A stretch of 64,000 bases of DNA from Chaenocephalus aceratus (taxonomy: Eukaryota; Chordata; Actinopteri; Perciformes; Channichthyidae). Below are positions 1 through 7,937 of this stretch, piece after piece. Position 1 is the stretch's first letter. Every line of letters starts with the position of its first letter. The position numbers and the translations under genes were made by a program. The notes below the pieces were generated by a model. That model did no database searches. It was not told the origin of the DNA and was given only the letters and a program-made list of their open reading frames with translations. The stretch spans positions 6,729,628 to 6,793,627 of the forward strand of contig CM043793.1 of the NCBI GenBank assembly GCA_023974075.1, in the 5' to 3' direction.

Positions 1-46
1 AGGTTTGGTGTATGTCAGAGATGGAGTACTCGAGTCCTGGACTCGG

Positions 47-236
47 ACTCGAGTGCCGATTTTCGTGACTCGTGACTTGACTCGGACTCGCGCACTGATT
101 GACGGGACTCGGACTCGTGAATTCTCACGCATGATGACTTGGACTCGGACTCGAACACAGGTAATGATGACTCGTACTCGGACTCGGCTCGGACACTCCT
201 TGGATGACTCGGACTTGGACTCGGACTCGAGCAAGT
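47..236 (+). repeat. gactcgg minisatellite-like array, left end of hAT
   Basis: Degenerate tandem copies of gactcgg/gacttgg with spacers such as gaacacaggtaatgatgactcg. The same array, same orientation, recurs at 5545-5800 and in shorter form at 55960-56100. Such subterminal repeats are common in hAT elements as transposase-binding sites; that role here is inference. The long open frames across it are a product of the 7-bp periodicity and not genes. Confidence 0.75.
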
Positions 237-335
237 TTTCTCTGGAGTCTGATGTCCTCTGTGTCCTGGCGTGTGCACCTGCGAGGCGAGTTCACGTAGC
301 CTACTGGGCGCGCCCCCGCTGCTACCAGTCTAAAG

Positions 336-499
336 ATGTCCAGACACACACCCCGCATCGTGCTGTATGCTTTTAAAGATTTCGTTTCCATATTGGGAAA
401 GAGCAGCGCAAAATGCACATTATGTGGACAGAAGATAGAAGAGAAGACTGGGACAACGTCGAATTTCAATCGACACCTTTCACGGCGGCACCCAGAAAA
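336..499 (+). pseudogene. hAT transposase 5' exon encoding a BED zinc finger
   Basis: From the ATG at 336 this reads 54 complete codons and ends at a strong donor (AA|GTAAGT at 500). It shows a BED-type zinc finger: aromatic/FV stretch around residue 16-20, CTLC at residues 27-30, then H-x4-H (RHLSRRH) near residue 47-52. BED fingers are DNA-binding domains at the N-terminus of many hAT transposases. It splices in frame to 4959, giving a short protein after the finger that then hits a stop. No catalytic core follows, so at most a BED-only peptide could be made. The start is chosen because it is the first ATG and gives the complete finger. Confidence 0.7.
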
Positions 500-792
500 G
501 TAAGTAGAAATGCTATTGTTAGCTTGCTAACCCACGTTAACGTTAGCCACTAAATTGACTCCACAAAGGTTTTAAGATGTCGGGTTAGATGGAAGTAGGG
601 GTTGATATCACATCCTAGGGACCAAGTGCAGTTTTATTGTCTAGATAGATACTGTTAAAAAGCTATACATGTCCTTGGTGATACTGCAGATGATGAGTAG
701 CCTAGCCCTAGCCTACAATGAACGTGAAAATTAGAGACTGAAAATGATCTCCGTCACGGAGGCTCCATAACACATTACTCTAAGGATGGAGT

Positions 793-828
793 TCATATAT
801 ATATATATATATATATATCTATATAGGT
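793..828. repeat. (AT)n microsatellite
   Basis: Short run of AT dinucleotides in the hAT intron. Confidence 0.9.
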
Positions 829-1167
829 AGGCTGTATTGAACACTATCATCAGAGTAATGTGATCAAATCAATAAGTAAAGATTCAGCCGATAACATGAA
901 AGCACATGGCTACTTAACATGCAGAATGTCTCATTGTGCATGCTAAGTAGCAATGTGCTTTCTGGGGCTTAATCTTTATTGATATCATTTAAACGTTCAC
1001 TTATTGGTTGTTGGACATTATGATATTATATTTATTATATTCTCTTTGTGTTGTGATGTGTTGCCGACTGTTGAAATAAATTAACAAAATATTCGTTCAT
1101 TGCAACACATTTAGAATCATATTACATATTTACACTTGACACATTTTATTGTTTTAAGTGTTCATTG

Positions 1168-1501
1168 TGTTACAACCCGGCTCCTGGGCTGCAACATAAA
1201 GCGGGGAGGCGAGACGAGGGGTATGATGTAACGTTCGTTTATTCAAAACAAACACCAAACAACCAAACAACCAACCAACAAGAACCAGCAACAGGTCCCT
1301 GACGCTGGCATAGGACAAGTGCCCAGAGGAGACAGAGCGACGTAACGGCTGGGCTCCTCCTATATCATTTTCTTCTCCAGGTGCAGCTCATCAGGCAGGT
1401 ATCCTCCCACCGGTGCGACTCATCAGCCATGAACCTGTGAACACCCACAAAGCACACCCACAACCAGACGGCACCCCACGTAGTGTGGAGGGGTCGTCAC
1501 A
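1168..1501 (-). repeat. 3' LTR of the Gypsy at 1168-4596
   Basis: Matches 4256-4596 almost base for base; differences are a few indels in a caaacaacc-type stretch and single substitutions. Ends are TGTTACAAC and GTCGTCACA on the plus strand. High LTR identity points to a fairly recent insertion. Confidence 0.93.
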
Positions 1502-3764
1502 CCCCCCCCCATAAGAAAGGAGTTCCACTAAGAACACCGTTAGTACCCAAAATGCTAGGAGCTCTTCTCCGATATTCCGGCGTGGACAGAAGACCACTAT
1601 GGCCAGTCCCCTGACCCTGCACCTGGAAGAACCCGGAATGTCCCTCCAGAACCCGCAACCTAGACCCCGGCAACAAACCCAAGACCTGACCCCCAGGTCG
1701 CTGCCGAACTGCCCCACCCATCCGACATGCGTGACATGACCCAACATGCTGAGACACATCTCTCCTCAACCCAGGCCAAAAGACATACCGCAACAGGTAA
1801 CCACATGTTTTACGGACACCCAGATGTCCCGACTGCCCATGCGCTTTTCTGAGGACCTCCTCACGAAATCTGACAGGAACCAAAATCTGATATACTGGCC
1901 CATCAATGAAGCCTTGCCCACGTGACCACCACTTTCTGACCAGCAATCCCCCTTGCAGCTGACAAGCCCTGGTGACACCATTTCCATCCCCGGTGGAGAG
2001 AACCGCCTCAAAAAACGGACTGAGGGAGACATCCGCTTTCTGCTCCATCACCAACTCACTGCGGGATACCGACAACAACCAGTCAGGAACAACCACTGAA
2101 TCTGTCGCACTGACCTCTTCACCCTGCTCAGATCCCTCCTGTGCACGGCTCACAGAACAAGCCACCAACACTGCAGGAGAGCACTTGACATTCTCCTCTG
2201 CCTTAACAGTCACAGTGGGTGAAGATGACTGCATGGTAGGCGGTGGACCCTCAGCCCACACACGGCTGCCAGCCAGGCCGTTACCCAGGATAACATCCAC
2301 ACCACCAATTGGCATTACAGGACGGACCCCCATGGCGACCTCACCCTGCACCAGACCTGAGTTAAGCACCACAGAATGCAGAGGAACAGGCACAACCTTC
2401 ATTCCCATACCTCGCATCCGGACAAAATCCCCAGTTCCAGATTTGTCCGAAAACGGTAACACAGAGCTCAGAATGTACGAGTCATACGATGCAGTGTCTC
2501 TCAAAATCTTTACCGGCACGCTGATGTCACTTCCCACCAATGACACGTATCCGGTTGACACAAATGCCGAAAACACTGGGTCCTTCCACCCGCATGGCTC
2601 ATTAATCTGCCGACAGGGAGAGATGACAGGTAACGGCACCACAGACACAGCACAAGCAGCAGAGTTCAACTGGCCTACACAGTTCCCCCTGCTAGCCTTA
2701 GCTTTGGGACAGTCAGCCTTCCAGTGCCCTCTCTCCCTGCAGTAATGACAGATCTCCGAATCTCCCTGTGGCGGACCTCGCATCTCACGCTCACCCCCGT
2801 GCGGATTAGCTTTCTCTTCCCATCTCCCTGCATGATACATACCCCCTCCACCCTGGACCCTGAAGTCGCGACCGCCCCTGTGCGTTAGCACATAGTCATC
2901 TGCCAGAGCAGCAGCCTCTGCAGCAGTCTTCACTTTGCGCTCGCTGATGTAAACCGCAATGTGGCTGGGCACAGAATTTTTAAATTGCTCCAACACCATC
3001 AACTCACACAATGCGACATACGTATCCACTTTCAAGGAGTTACACCACCTACCGAAAGAGGTAACCAGATCCCTGGCAAACTCAACATGTGTCTGCCTGT
3101 CAGACATCTCCCAGGACCGAAACCTCTGCCGATAGGCCTCAGGGACCAACTCGTAAGCCCTCAACACAGCAGTTTTAACCATCAGATACACTTTGCTATC
3201 CGCCACCGTTAAAGCAGAATAAGCTTCCTGGGCCCTACCTGTTAGCACACACTGCAGCAATAAGGTGCTATTAGCCTCTGACCACTCTCTGCTCTCAGCC
3301 ACACGCTCAAACAAGGAGAAAAATGTATCCGGATCTTGTTCATTAAACTGAGGCACAACCCGCAGATTACCTGCAACGTCAAAAGGAGTAGCTCTATCAG
3401 GGAAATTAGAGGCCTGACTTGCAGCTCCAGCAGGTAAACCCAACCTCCGCTCCTCTAACTCAAGCCTTTTCATTTCTAGCTGCAACAGCAACAGCTCCTT
3501 TCTCTGCTCAAAAGTCAGGTCTGCATCACGGCAGCCAGACGTACTGCCACTGTCTCTGCTAGGATCACCAGTATATTTTCCCCCTTTGAAAACACCCAAC
3601 TCGAACAGATGTGCTCTTACAATCCCTCTTATGTTCTCCTTCATCCTCTTATCCCCAACATCCAAGCGGAAATGTTCAGCAACACAGATCAGCTGCTCAC
3701 GTGAGAAGCCCTCCAGTAGCTCCTCTGTAGGCGCTCTCACAAACTCCTCCACACTCTCCATCAT
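1497..3764 (-). CDS. Gag-protease-integrase(N-term) polyprotein of Gmr1-like Gypsy
   Basis: The open frame extends up to 3839, but I place the start at the double Met at 3764 because the related Gag at 5865 starts at the same motif (M.S/N.VE.F). In order: an N-terminal helical region; a SCAN-like capsid domain (DTFFSLFERV...YELVPEAYRQRFR); a CCHC zinc knuckle (CHYCRERGHWKADC); an aspartic protease with active-site motif DTA in place of the usual D-S/T-G and flap-end motif ILGNGLAG; then an HHCC integrase zinc finger (H..H..C..C around GHLGVRKT...CHAC). Shortly after CHAC the family similarity stops and the frame runs into the LTR, so everything from the integrase core onward is deleted. The frame itself is unbroken. 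Capsid assembles particles, protease matures them; SCAN domains of vertebrate zinc-finger genes derive from this capsid family. Confidence 0.9.
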   Translation of the reverse strand: MMESVEEFVRAPTEELLEGFSREQLICVAEHFRLDVGDKRMKENIRGIVRAHLFELGVFKGGKYTGDPSRDSGSTSGCRDADLTFEQRKELLLLQLEMKRLELEERRLGLPAGAASQASNFPDRATPFDVAGNLRVVPQFNEQDPDTFFSLFERVAESREWSEANSTLLLQCVLTGRAQEAYSALTVADSKVYLMVKTAVLRAYELVPEAYRQRFRSWEMSDRQTHVEFARDLVTSFGRWCNSLKVDTYVALCELMVLEQFKNSVPSHIAVYISERKVKTAAEAAALADDYVLTHRGGRDFRVQGGGGMYHAGRWEEKANPHGGEREMRGPPQGDSEICHYCRERGHWKADCPKAKASRGNCVGQLNSAACAVSVVPLPVISPCRQINEPCGWKDPVFSAFVSTGYVSLVGSDISVPVKILRDTASYDSYILSSVLPFSDKSGTGDFVRMRGMGMKVVPVPLHSVVLNSGLVQGEVAMGVRPVMPIGGVDVILGNGLAGSRVWAEGPPPTMQSSSPTVTVKAEENVKCSPAVLVACSVSRAQEGSEQGEEVSATDSVVVPDWLLSVSRSELVMEQKADVSLSPFFEAVLSTGDGNGVTRACQLQGGLLVRKWWSRGQGFIDGPVYQILVPVRFREEVLRKAHGQSGHLGVRKTCGYLLRYVFWPGLRRDVSQHVGSCHACRMGGAVRQRPGGQVLGLLPGSRLRVLEGHSGFFQVQGQGTGHSGLLSTPEYRRRAPSILGTNGVLSGTPFLWGGV
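1502..1512 (-). other. polypurine tract
   Basis: On the minus strand ATGGGGGGGGG directly precedes the 3' LTR. Polypurine tracts prime plus-strand DNA synthesis in LTR retrotransposons. Confidence 0.75.
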
Positions 3765-4240
3765 GACAACGCTATGTGGCACGCTCACGCTACTACACAG
3801 CCTACACGCTACCGTGGTCTGTCCCTCCAACTGCCTCACAGTAACTGCTAAAACTCCCCGCTAGTCTTCAGGTGCTAGTTATGGCGGGTACTTACGCACT
3901 TAATACCGTAAGCTCGGCGAAGCGACCAGAAAACCGGCAACTCCACCCGCAGCCTCGGCGTGCTCCCGAGCTAATAGCTCTAACCACTTTCACACCGACC
4001 TACAGCCCCCCCTACGACCTCCAAGGAAGACCGTACTACACCTACAGGGACAGCTACCACGGTACTAACGATACTGTGCTTGTACTCGCTGCCATACACT
4101 CTCTGTACATTAGAACTGCAAAACACTCACCCCCGTAACGCTACTCCCAGCCAATCAGCTGCACACAATGACAACAGCAGCTGAGCGAAATCCGTCCCCA
4201 CAACGGACATCCAGTTCGCACACGTTTCCCAGGTCCAAAG

Positions 4241-4253
4241 CAACGAGCCCCCA
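4241..4253 (-). other. primer binding site, tRNA-Pro type
   Basis: Two nucleotides inside the 5' LTR the minus strand reads TGGGGGCTCGTTG. The first 11 nt match the proline-tRNA primer site known from gammaretroviruses; after that the match fades. Marks the start of minus-strand DNA synthesis. Confidence 0.6.
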
Positions 4254-4255
4254 TA

Positions 4256-4596
4256 TGTTACAACCCGGCTCCTGGGCTGCAACATAAAGCGGGGAGGCGA
4301 GACGAGGGGTATGATGTAACGTTCGTTTATTCAAAACAAACACCAAACAACCAAACAACCAAACAAACAAGCAACAAGAACCAGCAACAGGTCCCTGACG
4401 CTGCATAGGACAAGTGCCCAGAGGAGACAGCGCGACGTAACGGCTGGGCTCCTCCTATATCATTTTCTTCTCCAGGTGCAGCTCATCAGGCAGGTATCCT
4501 CCCACCGGTGCGACTCATCAGCCATGAACCTGTGAACACCCACAAAGCACACCCACAACCAGACGGCACCCCACGTGGTGTGGAGGGGTCGTCACA
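4256..4596 (-). repeat. 5' LTR of the Gypsy at 1168-4596
   Basis: Pair of 1168-1501. On the minus strand it runs TGTGACGAC ... TTGTAACA. It would hold promoter and polyadenylation signals. Followed inside by the primer binding site and a leader of about 490 nt without a long frame. Confidence 0.93.
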
Positions 4597-4958
4597 ATTG
4601 ATGTGCATTGTCCCTGCTAAATAAACGATTAAATATCCCTTTTTACCATTAGTGGCTTGCTTGGTTTGTGCAACATTCAATTTTTTAAGGCTCAGGATTA
4701 TGGTTTTGTATTTCACTGTTATATAGCACACTGATAACAATGTTACTTTTAACATTGTTTCTCAATCCTTGAACTCAAACCATATTTGGATGGTCCAAAA
4801 ATGTATTTAAATTATTATCATAAACTAGTTTGCAATGGTTGAGGATTAGTAGTTGGGGTAGCCCTATTTTTAACCATACAATTTATTTAGCAATAAGAAA
4901 GATTTTTTGAAATTATTTGGCATCAAGAAGCTAAAGTGTGTATTCTTTCTTCCCCTAG

Positions 4959-5094
4959 GCACCAACAATACTGTGCATCACTTTCCTCCGATGTGACATC
5001 GGCTGCTGGGTCTAGTAGTCAGAGTATAACGTCATTTTTCAGTGAAGGACAGCGAAGGATCAAGACCCCAGTCATCCTCGTCAGAAATCCATAA
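4959..5094 (+). pseudogene. second exon of the hAT transposase, decayed
   Basis: A good acceptor (tttcttcccctag) precedes 4959. Spliced to 499 it continues the BED frame through a Ser-rich linker ending SQSITSFFS, typical of the linker after BED fingers in hAT transposases, and stops at 5092. One frame over, downstream of this point, the sequence resembles the following conserved hAT block (HPRQKSISDAVVKDLIIKN at about 5070-5125), so a frameshift separates linker and transposase body. After that only scraps remain. Confidence 0.55.
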
Positions 5095-5340
5095 GTGATG
5101 CTGTTGTGAAAGACCTTATCATTAAAAATGTTACTTATATTGCGTAGAAAGCCCTGCATGCTTTCTCATGTTCTATTGTTCTTAATAATGTATTTTCAGT
5201 TTCTGTGGGTTTTCAAACCATTAAATAAGTTTAATTGTGACATTGTGTTTAATGTATACCATTTTCATTTGTAAAGCAGCTCTTTGAAGATGCCAGAACG
5301 GAGCACTGGAGGCAATATTGGAACTGGACTCAACCTTGAT

Positions 5341-5380
5341 GATGATAATAATAATAATTATTATTATTATTATTATTAGT
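5341..5380. repeat. AAT/ATT trinucleotide repeat
   Basis: Runs of aat followed by att form a short simple-sequence hairpin in the hAT 3' part. Downstream (5384-5520) is a stretch shared with 55755-55950. Confidence 0.85.
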
Positions 5381-5544
5381 AATAAGCTTTATATTTGTAT
5401 AGCACCTTTTTTAATACAACAATTGTAGCCACACTCGCTTCACAGCAGTTCAATAGACACATTAGTATACCATGACAGGATAAAAGCAATGTAGAGGAGC
5501 TACAGCTACATTTCAACACATATATCCACTAAGATTAATACATG

Positions 5545-5800
5545 AAGACTTGTGACTCGGACTTGACTTGGACTCTTCTCGGGTGACTCGGACTTGGACT
5601 CGGACTCGAACACAGGTAATTGTGACTCGGACTCGACTCGGACACTCCTTGGGTGACTCGGACTTGGACTCGACTACGACTCTCCCTAGGTGACTCGGAC
5701 TCGGACTCGACTACGACTCTCCCTTGGTGACTCGGACTTGGACTCGGACTCGAAGAGTGGTGACTCGAGAGTGACTTGGACTCGTGAATTGGTGACTTGA
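5545..5800 (+). repeat. gactcgg minisatellite-like array, right end of hAT
   Basis: Counterpart of 47-236, same orientation, with higher-order units around gactcggactcgactacgactctccc. Immediately followed by the right hAT terminus (acaacactg, ending 5811). Confidence 0.8.
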
Positions 5801-5864
5801 CTACAACACTGGTGTATGTTACCTCAATGTGGTTATCTAGGTTGCTAGATTTTTGTGGTTTGAT

Positions 5865-6947
5865 ATGGATAACATTGTGGAAGATTTTGTTCAGTGTCCC
5901 TCGGCTGAGTTGTTGGAGCAATGTACAAAGGAGCAGTTGGTGAAGATTGCTCATTATTACTCTGTTGATTTTGATTCCAAGCAAACAAAGGAAACCCTGA
6001 AAAGTGTTATAAAGGCTCATTTGCTAGAGTGTGCGGTCCTGATGGACAGGGCAGGTAAGAGCACGGTCACTAATTATGTGTCTGGCTTGACATTTGAACA
6101 ACAGGAACAATTGTTGATTTTGAGGTTAGAACAAATGAAACTGGATTTGGAACTGCAAAAATTGGCTTTGATTATGGCAGGTAAAATGTCTGCATCGGCA
6201 CTGAATGAGGAACTTGTGAGTTCACGCTTTGATGTTGCAAGTAATTTACTGTTGTTGCCAAAGTTTAATGAAAATGATATAGACACTTTTTTTTGTCTGT
6301 TTGAGCGTGTTGCGGATTCAAGGGGCTGGCCTGATGAGGACAGAACTTTAATGTTGCAGTGTGTGTTTACAGGTAAAGCACAAGAAGCCTACTTCGCTTT
6401 ATCTTCTGACGCCTGTAAAGATTATGATACGGTGAAATCGTCTGTTTTGAAGGCTTATGAGTTGGTGCCTGAAGCGTACCGCCAACGTTTTAGAGACTGG
6501 CGAAAGAGTGGTAACAAAACATATGTGGAATTTACACGGGATTTGATCTTGCATTTCAAGCGCTGGTACTCTTCTTCTGGTGTAAAAACATTGGATCAGT
6601 TATGTGATTTAATCATTCTGGAGCAGTTGAAACAGTCGGTCCCTGAGAACATTGCAACCTATATTAATGAACATAAAGTCACATGTCCTAGGGAGGCAGC
6701 AGTACTGGCTGATGAGTATGTGTTGACGCACAGGCGCATCTTTGGTGAGCGTTATGAAAGGAATGAATCTCAGAAAGCAGGATATTTGTCCCCAAAGTTT
6801 GCACAGCATCCTAATGGCACAAGCAATGCAAATGTGTGTAATTATTGCCATCAACAGGGTCATTGGAAAAAAGAATGTCCTTTGCTAGAGGGGAAAAGCA
6901 ACAATTTTCATGTGAAGTCATGTTGGTTTGGCTACAACTGTTCATAA
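5865..6947 (+). CDS. Gag (SCAN-like capsid plus zinc knuckle) of the ZRANB2-bearing Gypsy
   Basis: Start placed at the ATG at 5865 (MDNIVEDF), matching the start motif of the other Gypsy; an in-frame ATG at 5853 is less likely. 360 codons. Domains: N-terminal helical part, coiled Glu/Leu-rich stretch around residues 75-105 (LEQMKLDLELQKLAL), SCAN-like capsid with DTFFCLFERV and YELVPEAYRQRFRDW around residues 140-210, then a CCHC knuckle (CNYCHQQGHWKKEC) near residue 325. It ends at a stop just after the knuckle, whereas the related element runs straight into protease. The protease frame overlaps the end by about 30 nt in the +1 register, so this is either a lesion or a +1 frameshift site. 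Capsid packages element RNA; the knuckle binds RNA. Confidence 0.9.
   Translation: MDNIVEDFVQCPSAELLEQCTKEQLVKIAHYYSVDFDSKQTKETLKSVIKAHLLECAVLMDRAGKSTVTNYVSGLTFEQQEQLLILRLEQMKLDLELQKLALIMAGKMSASALNEELVSSRFDVASNLLLLPKFNENDIDTFFCLFERVADSRGWPDEDRTLMLQCVFTGKAQEAYFALSSDACKDYDTVKSSVLKAYELVPEAYRQRFRDWRKSGNKTYVEFTRDLILHFKRWYSSSGVKTLDQLCDLIILEQLKQSVPENIATYINEHKVTCPREAAVLADEYVLTHRRIFGERYERNESQKAGYLSPKFAQHPNGTSNANVCNYCHQQGHWKKECPLLEGKSNNFHVKSCWFGYNCS
6054..6376 (+). other. three AGGTAA hexamers in the gag region
   Basis: AGGTAA occurs at 6054-6059, 6179-6184 and 6371-6376. AGGUAA is the published RNA target of ZRANB2 zinc fingers and also resembles a 5' splice site. All three fall in the gag frame of the same element that carries the ZRANB2 fingers (each spans a Gly-Lys codon pair). 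Confidence 0.5.
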
Positions 6948-7695
6948 TCCCAGAGTCGGTGAAACAGAAGTCTTGGCTCCATTGCAAATGCAGGGTAAGG
7001 CAATTGATATCTCAGAGGTTGAGTCGGGTTATGCTTCGTTTATGTCTGACGGTTTCGTAACCCTAGTTGGGAGTGACAAGAAAGTTCAAGTCAGGATTTT
7101 GAGGGACTCAGGCGCTTTGAATACTTTGGTGAGGGAGGCCATCTTGCCTTTTTCTCCAGATTCAGACACGGGGCGCTGTGTTCCAGTTCGAGGGATTGGT
7201 CTGCAATCCATTTCTGTGCCTGAGCATAAACTGTTTCTGTCCTGTGATTTGGTCCAGAGAGAAGTGGAGGTTGGTGTTCGTCCAGAGTTGCCCGTGACTG
7301 GAGTGGACATCATTTTGGGAAATGACCTGGCAGGTGGTCGTGTTTGGCCAGATCATGCAAAGCCATTCAGGGGTAACAAAATAAACATTGAAGGAAAGAG
7401 TTTTCAAGTTAGAGGCGAGGACTGGTTTTGTACTGATAAGTGTGGAATGATGAACTTTGCTAGAAGAAGCAGTTGTTACAGATGTGGCAGGAAGAAACCC
7501 ATGAGGGCACAGATGATGAAAGCTGGAGGAACAGATATTTGGAAAACTCTGGCTGGGAAGAGCAGGGGTCTCTTCAGTGTAAATGATTGGAAGTGCAAAA
7601 CATGTGGCAATGTCAATTGGGCTAGAAGGTCAGAGTGCAACATTTGTAACACACGGAAGTATGTGAAAGAGAGCTACAGTAACCTCTTTGGGTAA
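6916..7695 (+). CDS. Gypsy protease fused in frame to ZRANB2 N-terminal double zinc finger
   Basis: Open from 6916, with no need for its own ATG if entered from Gag by a +1 shift. First part: retropepsin with the intact catalytic motif DSGA (after ILR) and the C-terminal signature VDIILGNDLAGG. The frame then continues without stop through GNKINIEG into a segment that follows the N-terminus of vertebrate ZRANB2 almost residue for residue: two RanBP2-type zinc fingers with the linker MMKAGGT..KTLA.KSRGLFS between them. It ends with KESYSNLFG and a stop, before the acidic and RS-rich parts of ZRANB2. By my own comparison about three quarters of aligned residues match remembered human ZRANB2. 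ZRANB2 is a nuclear splicing factor that binds AGGUAA. Predicted role here, inference only: an RNA-binding moiety on a retrotransposon protein. Confidence 0.9.
   Translation, partial: SHVGLATTVHNPRVGETEVLAPLQMQGKAIDISEVESGYASFMSDGFVTLVGSDKKVQVRILRDSGALNTLVREAILPFSPDSDTGRCVPVRGIGLQSISVPEHKLFLSCDLVQREVEVGVRPELPVTGVDIILGNDLAGGRVWPDHAKPFRGNKINIEGKSFQVRGEDWFCTDKCGMMNFARRSSCYRCGRKKPMRAQMMKAGGTDIWKTLAGKSRGLFSVNDWKCKTCGNVNWARRSECNICNTRKYVKESYSNLFG
7396..7680 (+). other. captured ZRANB2 double zinc-finger segment
   Basis: Finger 1 spans 7420-7488: W, C-x3-C (codons 7429 and 7441), N, F, RR, then C-x2-C (7474, 7483). Finger 2 spans 7585-7647: D, W, C-x2-C (7594, 7603), N, W, RR, C-x2-C (7636, 7645). 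In finger 2 the Asp, Trp and two Arg residues that contact GGU RNA in human ZRANB2 (D68, W79, R81, R82, remembered numbering) are all kept. Finger 1 lacks one Lys between its first two cysteines (C-x3-C where ZRANB2 has C-x4-C), still within the RanBP2 pattern. There is no intron across a region that is split into exons in vertebrate genes, so capture went through spliced RNA. Confidence 0.88.
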
Positions 7696-7937
7696 GATGG
7701 GGCAGGCAAGGGGAGCCTAGGCTTAGGCTATAATGATTGCAGGTTTTGTCCAAATTTCGGTATTCACCTCAGGTCCTTTTTGTCATAGTTCCTTCTTTGC
7801 CTAGTATCACTTTTGATAGGCTTATAATGCAGTTTGTGTGTGCTCTGAGACGTGTTACTCAGATTTATGAATTGGAAGAAAATGTTGTGTCTAATATTCT
7901 TGTTTTGTTTCAGGATCTGAGGTGCTACCTCATTCTT

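Larger units (their letters stand above)
1168..4596 (-). mobile_element. Gmr1-like Ty3/Gypsy LTR retrotransposon with internal deletion
   Basis: Two near-identical LTRs (1168-1501 and 4256-4596), each TG...CA, bound a 2.75 kb interior. Direct repeats attg (1164-1167 and 4597-4600) flank the whole as target duplication. On the minus strand the 5' LTR is followed after 2 nt by a primer binding site and the 3' LTR is preceded by a polypurine tract of nine G. One long frame holds capsid, zinc knuckle, protease and then the zinc-binding start of integrase. Integrase directly after protease, before any reverse transcriptase, is the order known in Gmr1-like elements. The integrase core, reverse transcriptase and RNase H are missing, so the copy depends on a helper. 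It sits in the intron of the hAT. Confidence 0.92.
16..5811 (+). mobile_element. hAT DNA transposon, non-autonomous, host of a nested Gypsy
   Basis: The ends are imperfect terminal inverted repeats. The left starts CAGAGATGGAGT and the reverse complement of the right starts CAGTGTTGTAGT. Both sides carry the same 8-bp target duplication, gtgtatgt (8-15 and 5812-5819), which is the hAT hallmark. Next to each end lies a minisatellite-like array of gactcgg units. Inside are a BED zinc-finger exon (336-499) and a decayed second transposase exon (from 4959). A Gypsy element fills most of the intron between them. The catalytic core of a hAT transposase is not seen, so the copy is non-autonomous. 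It landed in the leader of the Gypsy element whose gag starts at 5865. Family assignment rests on TSD length, TIR type and BED exon. Confidence 0.88.

Noticed and set aside
47..236. CRISPR-like array
   Set aside because: Units are short, degenerate and without regular spacers, and the sequence is eukaryotic and lies at a transposon end.
5..278. Open frames of Thr-Arg or Ser-Glu repeats across the gactcgg array
   Set aside because: Products of a 7-bp tandem repeat without stops; subterminal hAT repeats, not genes.
1972..2745. 257-codon plus-strand frame
   Set aside because: Antisense shadow of the Gypsy Gag-protease frame; no domain.
5535..6020. 161-codon minus-strand frame
   Set aside because: Crosses the hAT array and the start of gag; antisense artefact.
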